From Cryobacterium psychrophilum (GTDB lineage: Bacteria > Actinomycetota > Actinomycetes > Actinomycetales > Microbacteriaceae), in the NCBI RefSeq assembly GCF_004365915.1, contig NZ_SODI01000001.1, positions 1,364,001-1,428,000 of the forward strand: 64,000 bases of DNA. The letters are read 5' to 3'. Both the position numbers and the translations under genes were made by a program. The notes under the pieces are model-generated. The model searched no databases. It had not been told where the DNA came from and saw only the letters and a list, made by a program, of their open reading frames with translations. Position 1 is the stretch's first letter. Each line of letters starts with the position of its first letter. This document shows, piece after piece, positions 42,148 to 51,949 of the stretch.

Positions 42148-42570
42148 ATGAACAGACGGATTATCGCCATCGCGATCGCTGCGACGATCGTGACGGGCGG
42201 GGCCGTGGTCCTGGCCCGGTCGCAGCCCGCGGACCCCGGCCCAACGTCGGTCTCCGCATCCGCCGCGTACCGCGATTACTCTCCCGAGGCCGTCGCTGCG
42301 GCATCCGACGACGACAAGGTCATCCTCTTCTTCCACGCCCAGTGGTGCGCGACCTGCAAGCTGCTCTCCGATGACATCACCGCCAACGTCGACAAGATTC
42401 CCGAGAACGTTCGCATCCTGCACGTCGACTTCGATACCGCGACGGCGCTCAAACAGCGATACGAGGTCACCCTGCAGCACACCCTGGTGCAGGTCAGCCC
42501 TGACGGAGACCGGATTGCGACCTGGCACCTCACCCCCACTCTCGACGCCCTGCTCGGTGAGCTCGGGTAA
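42148..42570 (+). CDS. Exported thioredoxin-like protein
   Basis: The 140-aa protein has an N-terminal signal/anchor (MNRRIIAIAIAATIVTGGAVVLA), then a thioredoxin-fold with the active-site C67-A-T-C70 in FFHAQWCATCKLLSDDI. It is short of the last strand/helix of full-length thioredoxin. ATG 42148 has a weak GGAAGG upstream; an earlier GTG would add 27 residues. It stands 29 nt ahead of the CcdA-DUF3179 gene and is very likely its redox partner. Confidence 0.88.
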   Translation: MNRRIIAIAIAATIVTGGAVVLARSQPADPGPTSVSASAAYRDYSPEAVAAASDDDKVILFFHAQWCATCKLLSDDITANVDKIPENVRILHVDFDTATALKQRYEVTLQHTLVQVSPDGDRIATWHLTPTLDALLGELG

Positions 42571-42599
42571 CGCGCTACGAAAACGGATGTCGGTGCCCC

Positions 42600-44249
42600 A
42601 TGGAGCTCTTGCCGCTTTCGTTTCTTGCGGGCGTCCTGACGATTCTGTCGCCCTGCGTGCTCCCGTTGCTCCCGGTCGTGCTCGCCGGCGCGGCGGAGGG
42701 GCGGAGCCGACGCTCCCCCTACCTCATCATCGCGAGCCTTGCCGTCTCGGTGGTTCTCTTCACACTCCTGACCAAGGCCACCACTGCATTGCTCGGGGTT
42801 CCGAGCAACGTGTGGCTGATCATTTCCGGCGCACTCGTCGCGTTCATCGGTGTGTCGCTGGCCTTCCCGACAATCTGGGACCGGCTCTCGGCTCGACTGC
42901 GCCTCCAGGAGCGCAGCGGTAACCTCGCTGACCGCTCGGCGCGCAAGACCGGAGCGACCCGAAGCATTGTGCTCGGCCTCTCACTCGGGCCGATCTTCAC
43001 CAGCTGCAGCCCCACCTACGGCCTGATTCTCGCCGTCGTCCTGCCCGCCAACCTGACGGACGGCATCGCGAACATCGTCGCGTACACGCTGGGCCTGAGC
43101 GCTGTCATGCTTCTCGTGGCGCTCGGCGGACGCTCGGTCACCACGCGCCTGGGCTGGGCCACCAACCCCGACGGCAAATTCCGACGCGGGCTCGGGGTAT
43201 TCCTCATCATCATCGGCCTGCTGATCTCCACCGGGCAGGTGCGGAACATCGAGGTATGGCTCATCGATCGGGGATTCCTTGGCGCCGTCCAGCTGGAGCG
43301 GCCTCTGCTCGACTCGATGAGCGACCAGGCTGTGGGCTCCGGCGCGGACCCCACCGGTATCGAGGTTCCCGACTTCCTGCTCCGGTCGTTCCCCGACACT
43401 GACTGGTCCAGGGCCGATCCGGCGATCGCTGGGGCGCTGGGCGGTGGACCGCCGCGGGACGGGATTCCCGCTCTCGATGCCCCGCACTTCGAGCCGATCG
43501 CGACCTTCCCGCACGACGACAGCGTGCAGGCGATCGTTTTGGAGGGCGAGACCGAGGTGAAGGTGTACCCCTACAACATCCTGGTCTGGCACGAGATCGT
43601 GAATGACACACTCGACGATGCACCCGTCGCCGTGACCTTCTGCCCGCTCTGCGGCAGCGCCATCGTCTATGACCGTATTCTCCCGGGCGGCGAGGTCACC
43701 ACGTTCGGCGTGAGCGGAGGCTTGATCGAGAGCAACATGGTCATGTTCGATCGCAGCAGTGAAACGCTCTGGCAGCAGAGCACCGGCAAGGCGCTCGCGG
43801 GCGAGCATTTTCCGCACCAGCTCGAACTGCGAAAGTTTCAGCTCCTGACCGTCGGCGAGATCGAGGGCGCGTTTCCCGGCGCCGTGATCCTCAGCGAAAA
43901 CACCGGCCATTCCAGGGACTACTCCCGTAGCCCCTACTCGGGCTATGACCAGAGCGAGGGCTTCATCTTCTCGCCGAGCCAGCTCGACACGCGGTACCCG
44001 GCCAAGGAGATCTTCGTCGCGTTCACCGTCGACGGCACCCGGGTCGCCGCGCCGTGGCTCGCCCTCAAGAACGACGAGAAGTACCTGACGGATGTCGCCG
44101 GGCAGACCATCACGCTGGAGAAGACCACAAACCAACTCGCAATCAGCGCAGCAGACGGGGAAGACATCCCCTTCTACTTTGAGATGTGGTTCAGCTGGGC
44201 GGTTCAGCACCAGGAGGCCGGGGTCGTCTTCGACCCCGGCACACAGTGA
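42600..44249 (+). CDS. CcdA/DsbD-like membrane domain fused to a DUF3179 domain
   Basis: The 549-aa protein joins two parts. Residues 1-about 215 are a six-helix CcdA/DsbD-beta type domain, MELLPLSFLAGVLTILSPCVLPLLPVVLAG (Cys19) and FTSCSPTYG (Cys136), both conserved redox cysteines. Residues about 260-549 are a DUF3179 domain with VTFCPLCGS (Cys348, Cys351) and the pattern GVSGGLIESNMVMFDRSSETLWQQSTGKALAG. DUF3179 proteins usually stand alone as periplasmic proteins, so the fusion suggests electrons flow from the CcdA domain to the DUF3179 cysteines. It follows the thioredoxin by 29 nt. Confidence 0.9.
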   Translation: MELLPLSFLAGVLTILSPCVLPLLPVVLAGAAEGRSRRSPYLIIASLAVSVVLFTLLTKATTALLGVPSNVWLIISGALVAFIGVSLAFPTIWDRLSARLRLQERSGNLADRSARKTGATRSIVLGLSLGPIFTSCSPTYGLILAVVLPANLTDGIANIVAYTLGLSAVMLLVALGGRSVTTRLGWATNPDGKFRRGLGVFLIIIGLLISTGQVRNIEVWLIDRGFLGAVQLERPLLDSMSDQAVGSGADPTGIEVPDFLLRSFPDTDWSRADPAIAGALGGGPPRDGIPALDAPHFEPIATFPHDDSVQAIVLEGETEVKVYPYNILVWHEIVNDTLDDAPVAVTFCPLCGSAIVYDRILPGGEVTTFGVSGGLIESNMVMFDRSSETLWQQSTGKALAGEHFPHQLELRKFQLLTVGEIEGAFPGAVILSENTGHSRDYSRSPYSGYDQSEGFIFSPSQLDTRYPAKEIFVAFTVDGTRVAAPWLALKNDEKYLTDVAGQTITLEKTTNQLAISAADGEDIPFYFEMWFSWAVQHQEAGVVFDPGTQ

Positions 44250-44305
44250 GCGCGCGATCAGATCGCCTGTCGCGCACCGACGCTCGGAAGACCGGAAGCA
44301 GCCGC

Positions 44306-44350
44306 AAAAAAATGTGTTGCCCCGCCCGAACGTTCACGGGCGAGGCAACA
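44306..44350 (-). terminator. Rho-independent terminator of guaB
   Basis: Inverted repeat TGTTGCC...GGCAACA (44315-44350; 7-bp outer arms, plus CGCCCG/CGGGCG inner arms) is followed on the minus strand by a run of seven Ts (complement of 44306-44312). It lies 14 nt past the guaB stop. It may also serve the convergent DUF3179 gene. Confidence 0.88.
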
Positions 44351-44363
44351 CGGCGAACACGCC

Positions 44364-46040
<1,677 letters not shown>

Positions 46041-46046
46041 TTACGA

Positions 46047-46079
46047 CATAATCGGCAGGTACGGTCAACAACGTTGTTG
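46047..46079 (+). promoter_or_regulatory. Promoter-like region with perfect 14-bp palindrome upstream of the liv operon
   Basis: CATAAT (46047-46052) may be the -10 for the rightward liv operon. CAACAACGTTGTTG (46066-46079) is a perfect 14-bp palindrome placed just past the expected start of transcription. It is a candidate operator site; no regulator gene is adjacent. The long spacer also serves guaB on the other strand. Confidence 0.45.
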
Positions 46080-46135
46080 GCAGTGAGACTCGGCGCCCGC
46101 CGGTTACCAGCTGTCGGCGCCCCCATGGAGGTCCA

Positions 46136-47437
46136 GTGAACCCCACTGACACGGCTCGCAGAATGACACCTCGGATACTCATCGTGCTCCTCGGCGTACT
46201 CTTCGCAGCCCTCACCCTGTCCACCCTCACGGCGGGACCGGCTCATGCTGACGAGGTCGGCACCGAGTACGACTTCTCTTTCGCCGGCAACGTGCAGTTC
46301 AACGGCGAGCCGCTGGACGGCGTTCTCATCTCGGTGAAGGGCGCCGACTATAAAGCCGAGGCCAAGACCGACGCCGAAGGCAAATGGCGAATCGGTGTGC
46401 CGGAACGCGCCGAGTACACCATCACCCTCGACGAGGACACGCTTCCCGACGGGGTCGCCATCATCAAGGATTCCGAGATCAAGGCGGAGTTCGGACAGAC
46501 CAAGTTCAAATCCGTGAACTTCTTCCTCGGCCAGGCGGAGAGGAACACGGTCAGCTTCTTTGACCAGTTCCTGAACCGGGCGGTGAACGGCCTCAACTTC
46601 GGGCTCCTGCTGGCGCTCGCGGCCATCGGCCTGTCGCTGATTTTCGGCACCACCGGGCTGAGCAACTTCGCCCACGCCGAACTCATCACCTTCGGTGCCT
46701 TGATGACGCTGGTCTTTTCGGTCAACTTGGCACTCCCCATCTGGATCGCGATCATCATCGCAATCCTGCTGAGCGCGGGTCTCGGCTGGGGACTCGATGC
46801 GGTCGTCTGGAAACCGCTGCGCCGCAAAGGCGTGGCGCTGGTTCCCCTCATGATCGTGAGCATCGGGCTGTCCCTGGCCCTGCGCTACCTGTACCAGTAC
46901 TTCTTCGGCGGTTCGACCAGTCAGCTGCCCGGGTCCGGCATGGCCGACCTCAAGTTCGGGCCCGTGTCGCTGTCGGTGATCGACATGGCCAGCATGGGAA
47001 TCAGCATCGTCGTGCTGCTGCTCGTTGCCTACTTCCTGTTGCGTACCCGCATCGGCAAGGCTACCCGGGCGGTCTCCGACAACCCCAGCCTCGCCTCGGC
47101 GAGTGGCATCGACGTTGACGGCGTCATCAAGATCGTGTGGGTGGCCGGCGCGGCCCTCGCCGGGCTCAGCGGGGTGCTGTGGGCATACTTCCGACCCGGT
47201 GTCAGCTGGGACATGGGCTTCCAGCTCCTGCTGCTGGTCTTCGCAGCCGTAACCCTGGGCGGTCTGGGCACCGCGTTCGGAGCCCTGATCGGCTCCATCA
47301 TCGTCGGCTTGTTCGTTGAGCTGTCGACGCTTTGGCTTCCGTCCGACATGAAGTACGTCGGCGCGCTCGTGATTCTGATCCTGGTGCTGCTGTTTCGGCC
47401 TCAAGGCATCATGGGTCGCAAAGAGAGAATTGGTTAA
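46136..47437 (+). CDS. livH: Branched-chain amino acid type ABC permease (LivH) with N-terminal extracellular extension
   Basis: The 433-aa protein has a signal peptide (about 1-37, ends AGPAHADE), a roughly 100-residue extension resembling a carboxypeptidase regulatory-like or CnaB beta domain (EYDFSFAGNVQFNGEPLDGVLISVKG...AKTDAEGKWRIGVPERAEYTITLDED), then an eight-helix LivH permease (about 145-433): GLNFGLLLALAAIGLSLIFGTTGLSNFAHAELITFGALMT and GIDVDGVIKIVWVAGAALAGLSGVLWA. The GTG start has a GGAGG-type site upstream. Ordinary LivH proteins are about 290-300 aa, so the N-terminal domain is extra. It starts an operon with livM, livG and livF. Confidence 0.9.
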   Translation: MNPTDTARRMTPRILIVLLGVLFAALTLSTLTAGPAHADEVGTEYDFSFAGNVQFNGEPLDGVLISVKGADYKAEAKTDAEGKWRIGVPERAEYTITLDEDTLPDGVAIIKDSEIKAEFGQTKFKSVNFFLGQAERNTVSFFDQFLNRAVNGLNFGLLLALAAIGLSLIFGTTGLSNFAHAELITFGALMTLVFSVNLALPIWIAIIIAILLSAGLGWGLDAVVWKPLRRKGVALVPLMIVSIGLSLALRYLYQYFFGGSTSQLPGSGMADLKFGPVSLSVIDMASMGISIVVLLLVAYFLLRTRIGKATRAVSDNPSLASASGIDVDGVIKIVWVAGAALAGLSGVLWAYFRPGVSWDMGFQLLLLVFAAVTLGGLGTAFGALIGSIIVGLFVELSTLWLPSDMKYVGALVILILVLLFRPQGIMGRKERIG

Positions 47438-47446
47438 GGGGCAACG

Positions 47447-48430
47447 ATGATCGACTGGCAAGCAATCTTTGGCAACGCAGCCGTCGAGCTGCTCAGCCCG
47501 ACCACCGCAGCGTACGCGCTCGCGGCTCTGGGCCTCGCGGTTCACTTCGGATACACCGGACTCCTGAACTTCGGCCAGGCCGGCTTCATGGCACTGGGTG
47601 CCTACGGGTACGCGATCTCGATCCTGACCTTCGGGTTCCCCGTCTGGGGAGCCTTCCTGGTCGGTGTCGGGGCATCCGTAATCTTCGCCCTGATCCTCGG
47701 AATTCCTACCCTGCGGTTGCGGGCGGACTACCTGGCGATCGTGACGATCGCGGCCGCGGAAATCGTGCGGTTGCTGTTCACGACGAACACCTTCGCCTCG
47801 GTCACCGGTTCGGCCAACGGTCTCAGCGGCTACAAGAACGAGTTCGCGGCACTGAACCCGCTGCCGCCGGGTTCCTACGGCTTCGGCCCGTTCGAGAACA
47901 ACGCCTACGACACCTGGCTGCGCCTCGTGGCCTGGACAATCGTGATCCTGGCCTGCCTGCTCGTCTGGCAGCTCATGCGCAGTCCCTGGGGCCGCGTCAT
48001 CAAGGGCATCCGCGAAGACGAGGACGCCGTGCGTGCGCTCGGCAAGAATGTCTACGCCTACAAAATGCAGTCGCTCGTCATCGGTGGCGTCTTCGGGACC
48101 GTCGCCGGCATGATCTTCGCGTTGCCGCGGGCCGTGGTGCCGTCCAACTATCAGACGACACTGACGTTCTTCATCTACGCGATCCTCCTGCTCGGCGGCG
48201 CCGCGACCATCCTCGGCCCAGTGATCGGGTCGATGATCTTCTGGGTGCTGTTGTCCTTCTTCTCCGGGTTCATGGCCCGGGCGGTGGAGGCGGGCTGGTT
48301 GCCTTTCATGACCAATATTCAAGCCGGCCAGTTGCGCTTCATTCTGGTGGGGGTCGCGATTATGCTGATAGTCATCTTCAGACCGCAAGGCATCTTCGGC
48401 AATAAGAAGGAGTTGGCCTTTGTCCGCTAA
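47447..48430 (+). CDS. livM: Branched-chain amino acid type ABC permease (LivM)
   Basis: The 327-aa protein has about eight hydrophobic helices with YALAALGLAVHFGYTGLLNFGQAGFMALGAYGYA (signature of LivM) and WGRVIKGIREDEDAVRALGKNVYAYKMQSLVIGGVFGTVAGMIFA near residue 185. Length is normal. Its 3' end overlaps livG by 11 nt. It pairs with LivH to form the channel. Substrate specificity is set by the binding protein and remains open. Confidence 0.93.
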   Translation: MIDWQAIFGNAAVELLSPTTAAYALAALGLAVHFGYTGLLNFGQAGFMALGAYGYAISILTFGFPVWGAFLVGVGASVIFALILGIPTLRLRADYLAIVTIAAAEIVRLLFTTNTFASVTGSANGLSGYKNEFAALNPLPPGSYGFGPFENNAYDTWLRLVAWTIVILACLLVWQLMRSPWGRVIKGIREDEDAVRALGKNVYAYKMQSLVIGGVFGTVAGMIFALPRAVVPSNYQTTLTFFIYAILLLGGAATILGPVIGSMIFWVLLSFFSGFMARAVEAGWLPFMTNIQAGQLRFILVGVAIMLIVIFRPQGIFGNKKELAFVR

Positions 48431-49367
48431 CGGTGTACCCACAAACGATGCCCCGGACGATGTAGAAGTTGTCCCGTCGACCAAGCCGGTGAAATCGACC
48501 GACCTGCACATCGGTGAGGCGGTTCCGGGCTGCCAGAAGCGCGACCCGATCCTCGTCGCCGACCATGTGCGGCGCAGCTTCGGCGGCCTGACCGCGGTCG
48601 ATGTCGCGCACATCGAGATTCCGCGCGGCGCGATCACGGCCCTGATCGGTCCGAACGGCGCCGGAAAGACGACCCTGTTCAACCTGCTGACCGGGTTCGA
48701 CAAGCCGGACAGCGGAAAGTGGACCTTTGAGGGTCGTTCCCTGGCCGGACTGCCCGCATTCAAGGTCGCCCGTCTGGGCCAGATTCGCACCTTCCAGCTC
48801 ACCAAGGCGCTTGGCCTGCTGACGGTCATGGACAACATGCTGCTCGGCGCGAAGGGCCAGGTCGGCGAGGACATGTTCCGATCGCTGTTCCCGTTCCTGT
48901 GGCGTCGGCAGGAGGTGGCCAATGAAGCCAAGGCCGCCGAGCTGCTGACGCGTTTCAAACTGCATGAGAAGAAGGACGACTACGCGGCGAGCCTGTCGGG
49001 CGGTCAACGCAAGCTCCTGGAGATGGCGCGGGCGTTGATGAGCGACCCCACCCTCGTGATGCTCGACGAGCCGATGGCCGGCGTGAACCCGGCCCTCACC
49101 CAGTCGCTGCTCGACCACGTGCTCAACCTCAAGGCGCAGGGCATGACCGTGCTCTTCGTCGAACACGACATGCAAATGGTGCGCCACATCGCCGACTGGG
49201 TGATCGTGATGGCCGAGGGCAAGGTGGTCGCGGAGGGCGACCCCCATGAGGTCATGCGTAACCAGGTCGTGATCGACGCCTATCTGGGCCAGCACCACGA
49301 CGAAGACATCGGCGAGGACCAGGAACACGTAGTAGCTATGAAGGAGTTGCTCGATGACGAACGTTAG
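48420..49367 (+). CDS. livG: ABC transporter ATP-binding protein LivG
   Basis: The 315-aa protein has the Walker A GPNGAGKTTLFNLLTG, signature motif LSGGQRKLLEMARALMSDPTLVMLDEPMAGVNPAL and Walker B, plus the H-loop FVEHDMQMVRHIADWV. The first about 40 residues are a non-conserved hydrophilic extension. Starts at TTG 48420 with AAGGAG about 8 nt upstream. Length is slightly greater than the usual 255 aa because of N- and C-terminal extensions. Overlaps livM by 11 nt and livF by 14 nt. Confidence 0.93.
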   Translation: MSANGVPTNDAPDDVEVVPSTKPVKSTDLHIGEAVPGCQKRDPILVADHVRRSFGGLTAVDVAHIEIPRGAITALIGPNGAGKTTLFNLLTGFDKPDSGKWTFEGRSLAGLPAFKVARLGQIRTFQLTKALGLLTVMDNMLLGAKGQVGEDMFRSLFPFLWRRQEVANEAKAAELLTRFKLHEKKDDYAASLSGGQRKLLEMARALMSDPTLVMLDEPMAGVNPALTQSLLDHVLNLKAQGMTVLFVEHDMQMVRHIADWVIVMAEGKVVAEGDPHEVMRNQVVIDAYLGQHHDEDIGEDQEHVVAMKELLDDER

Positions 49368-50121
49368 CCCCAGCGCCACCCCCGTTGCGGCCCCTGAGCG
49401 TGACAAGGTGGTTGAAGTCCGCAATGTCACGGCCGGTTATGTGACCGGGGTGAACATTCTCAATTCCTGCTCGCTCACCGCCTACGACGGCGAGCTCATC
49501 GGCATCATCGGTCCGAACGGCGCGGGAAAGTCCACGCTGCTCAAGGCGATCTTCGGGCTGGTGAAGGTGCGCGAGGGCGAGATCATGTTGCGCGGCAAAG
49601 ACATCACCAACCACAAGGCGAACAAGCTCGTCTCCATGGGTGTGGGGTTCGTCCCGCAGTCCAATAACGTCTTCCCGACCCTCACCATTCGGGAAAACTT
49701 GGAGATGGGCATCTTCCAGAAGCCGAAGGGCCTCATAGAACGCCTCGAGTACGTCACCGAGATCTTTCCGGAACTGGGCAAACGGATGTCCCAGCGCGCG
49801 GGATCGCTCTCGGGCGGAGAACGACAGATGGTCGCCATGAGCCGAGCGCTCATGATGGGCCCGCACGTCATGCTCCTCGACGAGCCCTCTGCCGGCCTGT
49901 CGCCGGTGCGTCAGGACGAGGCGTTCCTGCGTGTGAAGGAAATCAACAAGGCCGGAGTCACGACGATCATGGTCGAGCAGAACGCCCAACGCTGCCTGCA
50001 GATCTGCGACCGCGGGTACGTGCTCGACCAGGGCAAGGACGCCTACACCGGCACCGGTCGCGAATTGCTCAACGACCCCAAGGTCATTGGCCTGTACCTG
50101 GGCACCCTCGGGCAGGACTAG
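49354..50121 (+). CDS. livF: ABC transporter ATP-binding protein LivF
   Basis: The 255-aa protein has Walker A GPNGAGKSTLLKAIFG, VKVREGEIMLRGKDITNHKANKLVSMGVGFVPQSNNVFPTLTIRENLEMG (LivF signature), and LSGGERQMVAMSRALMMGPHVMLLDEPSAGLSPV. Length is normal. Start ATG 49354 overlaps livG by 14 nt. Last gene of the operon; a 22-bp hairpin follows. Confidence 0.95.
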   Translation: MTNVSPSATPVAAPERDKVVEVRNVTAGYVTGVNILNSCSLTAYDGELIGIIGPNGAGKSTLLKAIFGLVKVREGEIMLRGKDITNHKANKLVSMGVGFVPQSNNVFPTLTIRENLEMGIFQKPKGLIERLEYVTEIFPELGKRMSQRAGSLSGGERQMVAMSRALMMGPHVMLLDEPSAGLSPVRQDEAFLRVKEINKAGVTTIMVEQNAQRCLQICDRGYVLDQGKDAYTGTGRELLNDPKVIGLYLGTLGQD

Positions 50122-50140
50122 CTCCTCCCCCGCACGACCC

Positions 50141-50185
50141 GCACGACAGCGGCGCCCGAGGTCACCTCGGGCGCCGCTGTCGTGC
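50141..50185. terminator. Terminator after livF (22-bp perfect stem)
   Basis: Stem 50141-50162 pairs perfectly with 50164-50185 across a 1-nt centre. Very GC-rich and unusually long. No T run. Confidence 0.7.
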
Positions 50186-50470
50186 GCCCGCCATGAGTCG
50201 CCGTTGCAGGCGCGGAGTCCGCTCGGCGCGACTCCCCAGCGGGGCGCAGGAGATCCACGGCACCCGTTCCGATGCCACGCCCCCGTCGGGACACCGGAAC
50301 GGCACAGCGCCATCCGGGCGTAGCTGCGACGCGGGACCGGGCAGCGCTCGTCGCGCTGCCGTGCGTCGCGCCGCCCCGCACTCGTCTGCCCCGCGCTCGT
50401 CTGCCCCGCACGGCGTGGCGCCAGGTCGGACGCGGGCTCCGTACCGCCGCGCGGGCACGCAACGGGCAGA
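50186..50470. other. Intergenic stretch with a 15-bp direct repeat; no gene recognised
   Basis: In this very GC-rich 285-bp spacer, CTCGTCTGCCCCGC(G/A) occurs twice in tandem (50381-50395 and 50396-50410). Reading frames exist in several phases but none has a protein-like pattern. A second hairpin follows at 50471-50504. Confidence 0.6.
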
Positions 50471-50504
50471 CAGAAGGGCCCCGGCCGAAGCCGGGGCCCT
50501 TCTG
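50471..50504 (-). terminator. Terminator for the substrate-binding protein gene
   Basis: A 15-bp perfect stem (50471-50485 with 50490-50504) closes a CGAA tetraloop. It lies 19 nt past the stop of the leftward substrate-binding lipoprotein, between convergent genes. Confidence 0.75.
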
Positions 50505-50523
50505 TTCTGTGTGGCGCTATAGG

Positions 50524-51822
50524 CTAGTTGATGCGGCTGTAGGTGTTGTCGTCAGCGTACTCGTAGACGCCGATGGTGGCCTCGGTCGGGTCGCCGTTCT
50601 CATCGAAAGTGACCGGTCCGGAGAAGCCGTCGTAGTCGATCTGGTCTCCGTTGGCGAGCGCCTCGGCACCGGCTGCGAAGTCAGTGACCTTGACTCCGTC
50701 GCCCGTTCCGCCCGAAATCTGGCGGAGGTGGTCGGCGATCGAACGGCCTGACACGTCGTTGGCTGCATAGGCGGCCAGGGCAAGCAGGACCACGGTGTCA
50801 TAGGACTCCGCGGCGTAGCTGAAGTCGGTCAGCGTAGCGTCGACCCCCAGCAGGCGATCGGTGAAGTCGCCCAGGCCGCCGACGTCGAGGCCGGGGAGGG
50901 TTCCCTTGGCACCGGTCATGGTGCCGGCTGCGAAGTCAGCGCTGTAGTCGGCGAGGTTGCCGTCTACGAAGTACAGCTTGTCGCCCGGGAAGCCGGTGCC
51001 GACGAGTGTCGGAACGATGACCTTGGCCTGATCGAAGGTGATCAGCACGATCGCATCAGGAGCCGCCGCGGTGACGTCGGAGATCTGAGCGTCGAAGGTG
51101 GAGTCGCCCTCGTTGAACAGGGACTCGGCAACGACTTCACCGCCGGCCGCTTCGAACGCGGCCTTGGTCGAGGACGCCAGGCCGGTACCGTACGCGTCGT
51201 TGAGAACGATCATGCCGAGGGTGGCGTTACCGTCGGCGGCGATCTGGTTGCCCAGTACTTCACCCTGGAGGAGGTCCGAGGGTGCGGTGCGCCAGTAGAG
51301 GTTGTCATCGGGATAGTCGGTGAAGTCGGCCGAGGTGTTGGCCGGGGAGAAGTGCACAACGCCGGCCCCGGTGATCTTGTCGATCACGGTCTTGGAGACA
51401 CCCGAGGACGCCGCTCCGACGATGGCCGAAACATCCTGGGAGAGGAGGTCGGTCACCGAGACGGTTGCGGTGTCGGTCTGGGTGTCGCCCGAGTCGCGGA
51501 AGATTGCCTCGACGGTGAGACCCAGGCCGGCGGCATTGATGTCGTCGACGGCCAGCTGCACACCGGCTTCTTCCGGCGGGCCGAGGAAGGCCAGCGCTCC
51601 ACTCTGGGGGAGAATAGTGCCGATCTTGAGAGTCAGGTCGCGATCGCCGGCCGTGATCGGCTTTGCGTCGTCGCTCGCGGCGGGCGAGGAAGTGTCATCA
51701 GATGTGGTGCCCGCACCGGAGGCGCAGCCGGTGAGCAGCAACGCGCTCACACCAACCATGGCGATTCCGGTGAAAACGGCACGAAGTGAGCCGGAGGCAG
51801 GTGCCTTCGCGAATACGCTCAT
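50524..51822 (-). CDS. ABC transporter substrate-binding lipoprotein (type 1 periplasmic fold)
   Basis: The 432-aa protein has a lipoprotein signal (SALLLTGCAS, Cys33), an acidic linker and a Peripla_BP_6 type binding protein: LTLKIGTILPQSGALAFLGPPEEAGVQLAVDDINAAG, SAIVGAASSGVSKTVIDKI, and the C-terminal domain with YEYADDNTYSRIN. The ATG 51822 has AAGGAG close by. It lies convergent to livHMGF and is the likely specificity subunit. Length is normal for an LivJ/LivK-like protein. The substrate is unknown. Confidence 0.92.
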   Translation of the reverse strand: MSVFAKAPASGSLRAVFTGIAMVGVSALLLTGCASGAGTTSDDTSSPAASDDAKPITAGDRDLTLKIGTILPQSGALAFLGPPEEAGVQLAVDDINAAGLGLTVEAIFRDSGDTQTDTATVSVTDLLSQDVSAIVGAASSGVSKTVIDKITGAGVVHFSPANTSADFTDYPDDNLYWRTAPSDLLQGEVLGNQIAADGNATLGMIVLNDAYGTGLASSTKAAFEAAGGEVVAESLFNEGDSTFDAQISDVTAAAPDAIVLITFDQAKVIVPTLVGTGFPGDKLYFVDGNLADYSADFAAGTMTGAKGTLPGLDVGGLGDFTDRLLGVDATLTDFSYAAESYDTVVLLALAAYAANDVSGRSIADHLRQISGGTGDGVKVTDFAAGAEALANGDQIDYDGFSGPVTFDENGDPTEATIGVYEYADDNTYSRIN

Positions 51823-51949
51823 GTTGCTCCTTGGGAGTTGAAAAAGACGTAGAGATGGCCGTCGGATGACTGCCGTTATGTCACAGTAGGCAGTCCGGGC
51901 CACCAGTTCCATGAAATGCATGTTACAACTGCGTAAAGCGACCAAATCG

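Noticed and set aside
46041..46135. A stronger promoter for guaB from TTGACA on the minus strand (complement of 45951-45956)
   Set aside because: No acceptable -10 is found at 16-19 nt, so it is not listed.
50186..50470. Short frames on both strands in the spacer after livF
   Set aside because: Composition is Arg/Pro/Ala-rich, with no starts bearing ribosome sites and no known pattern.
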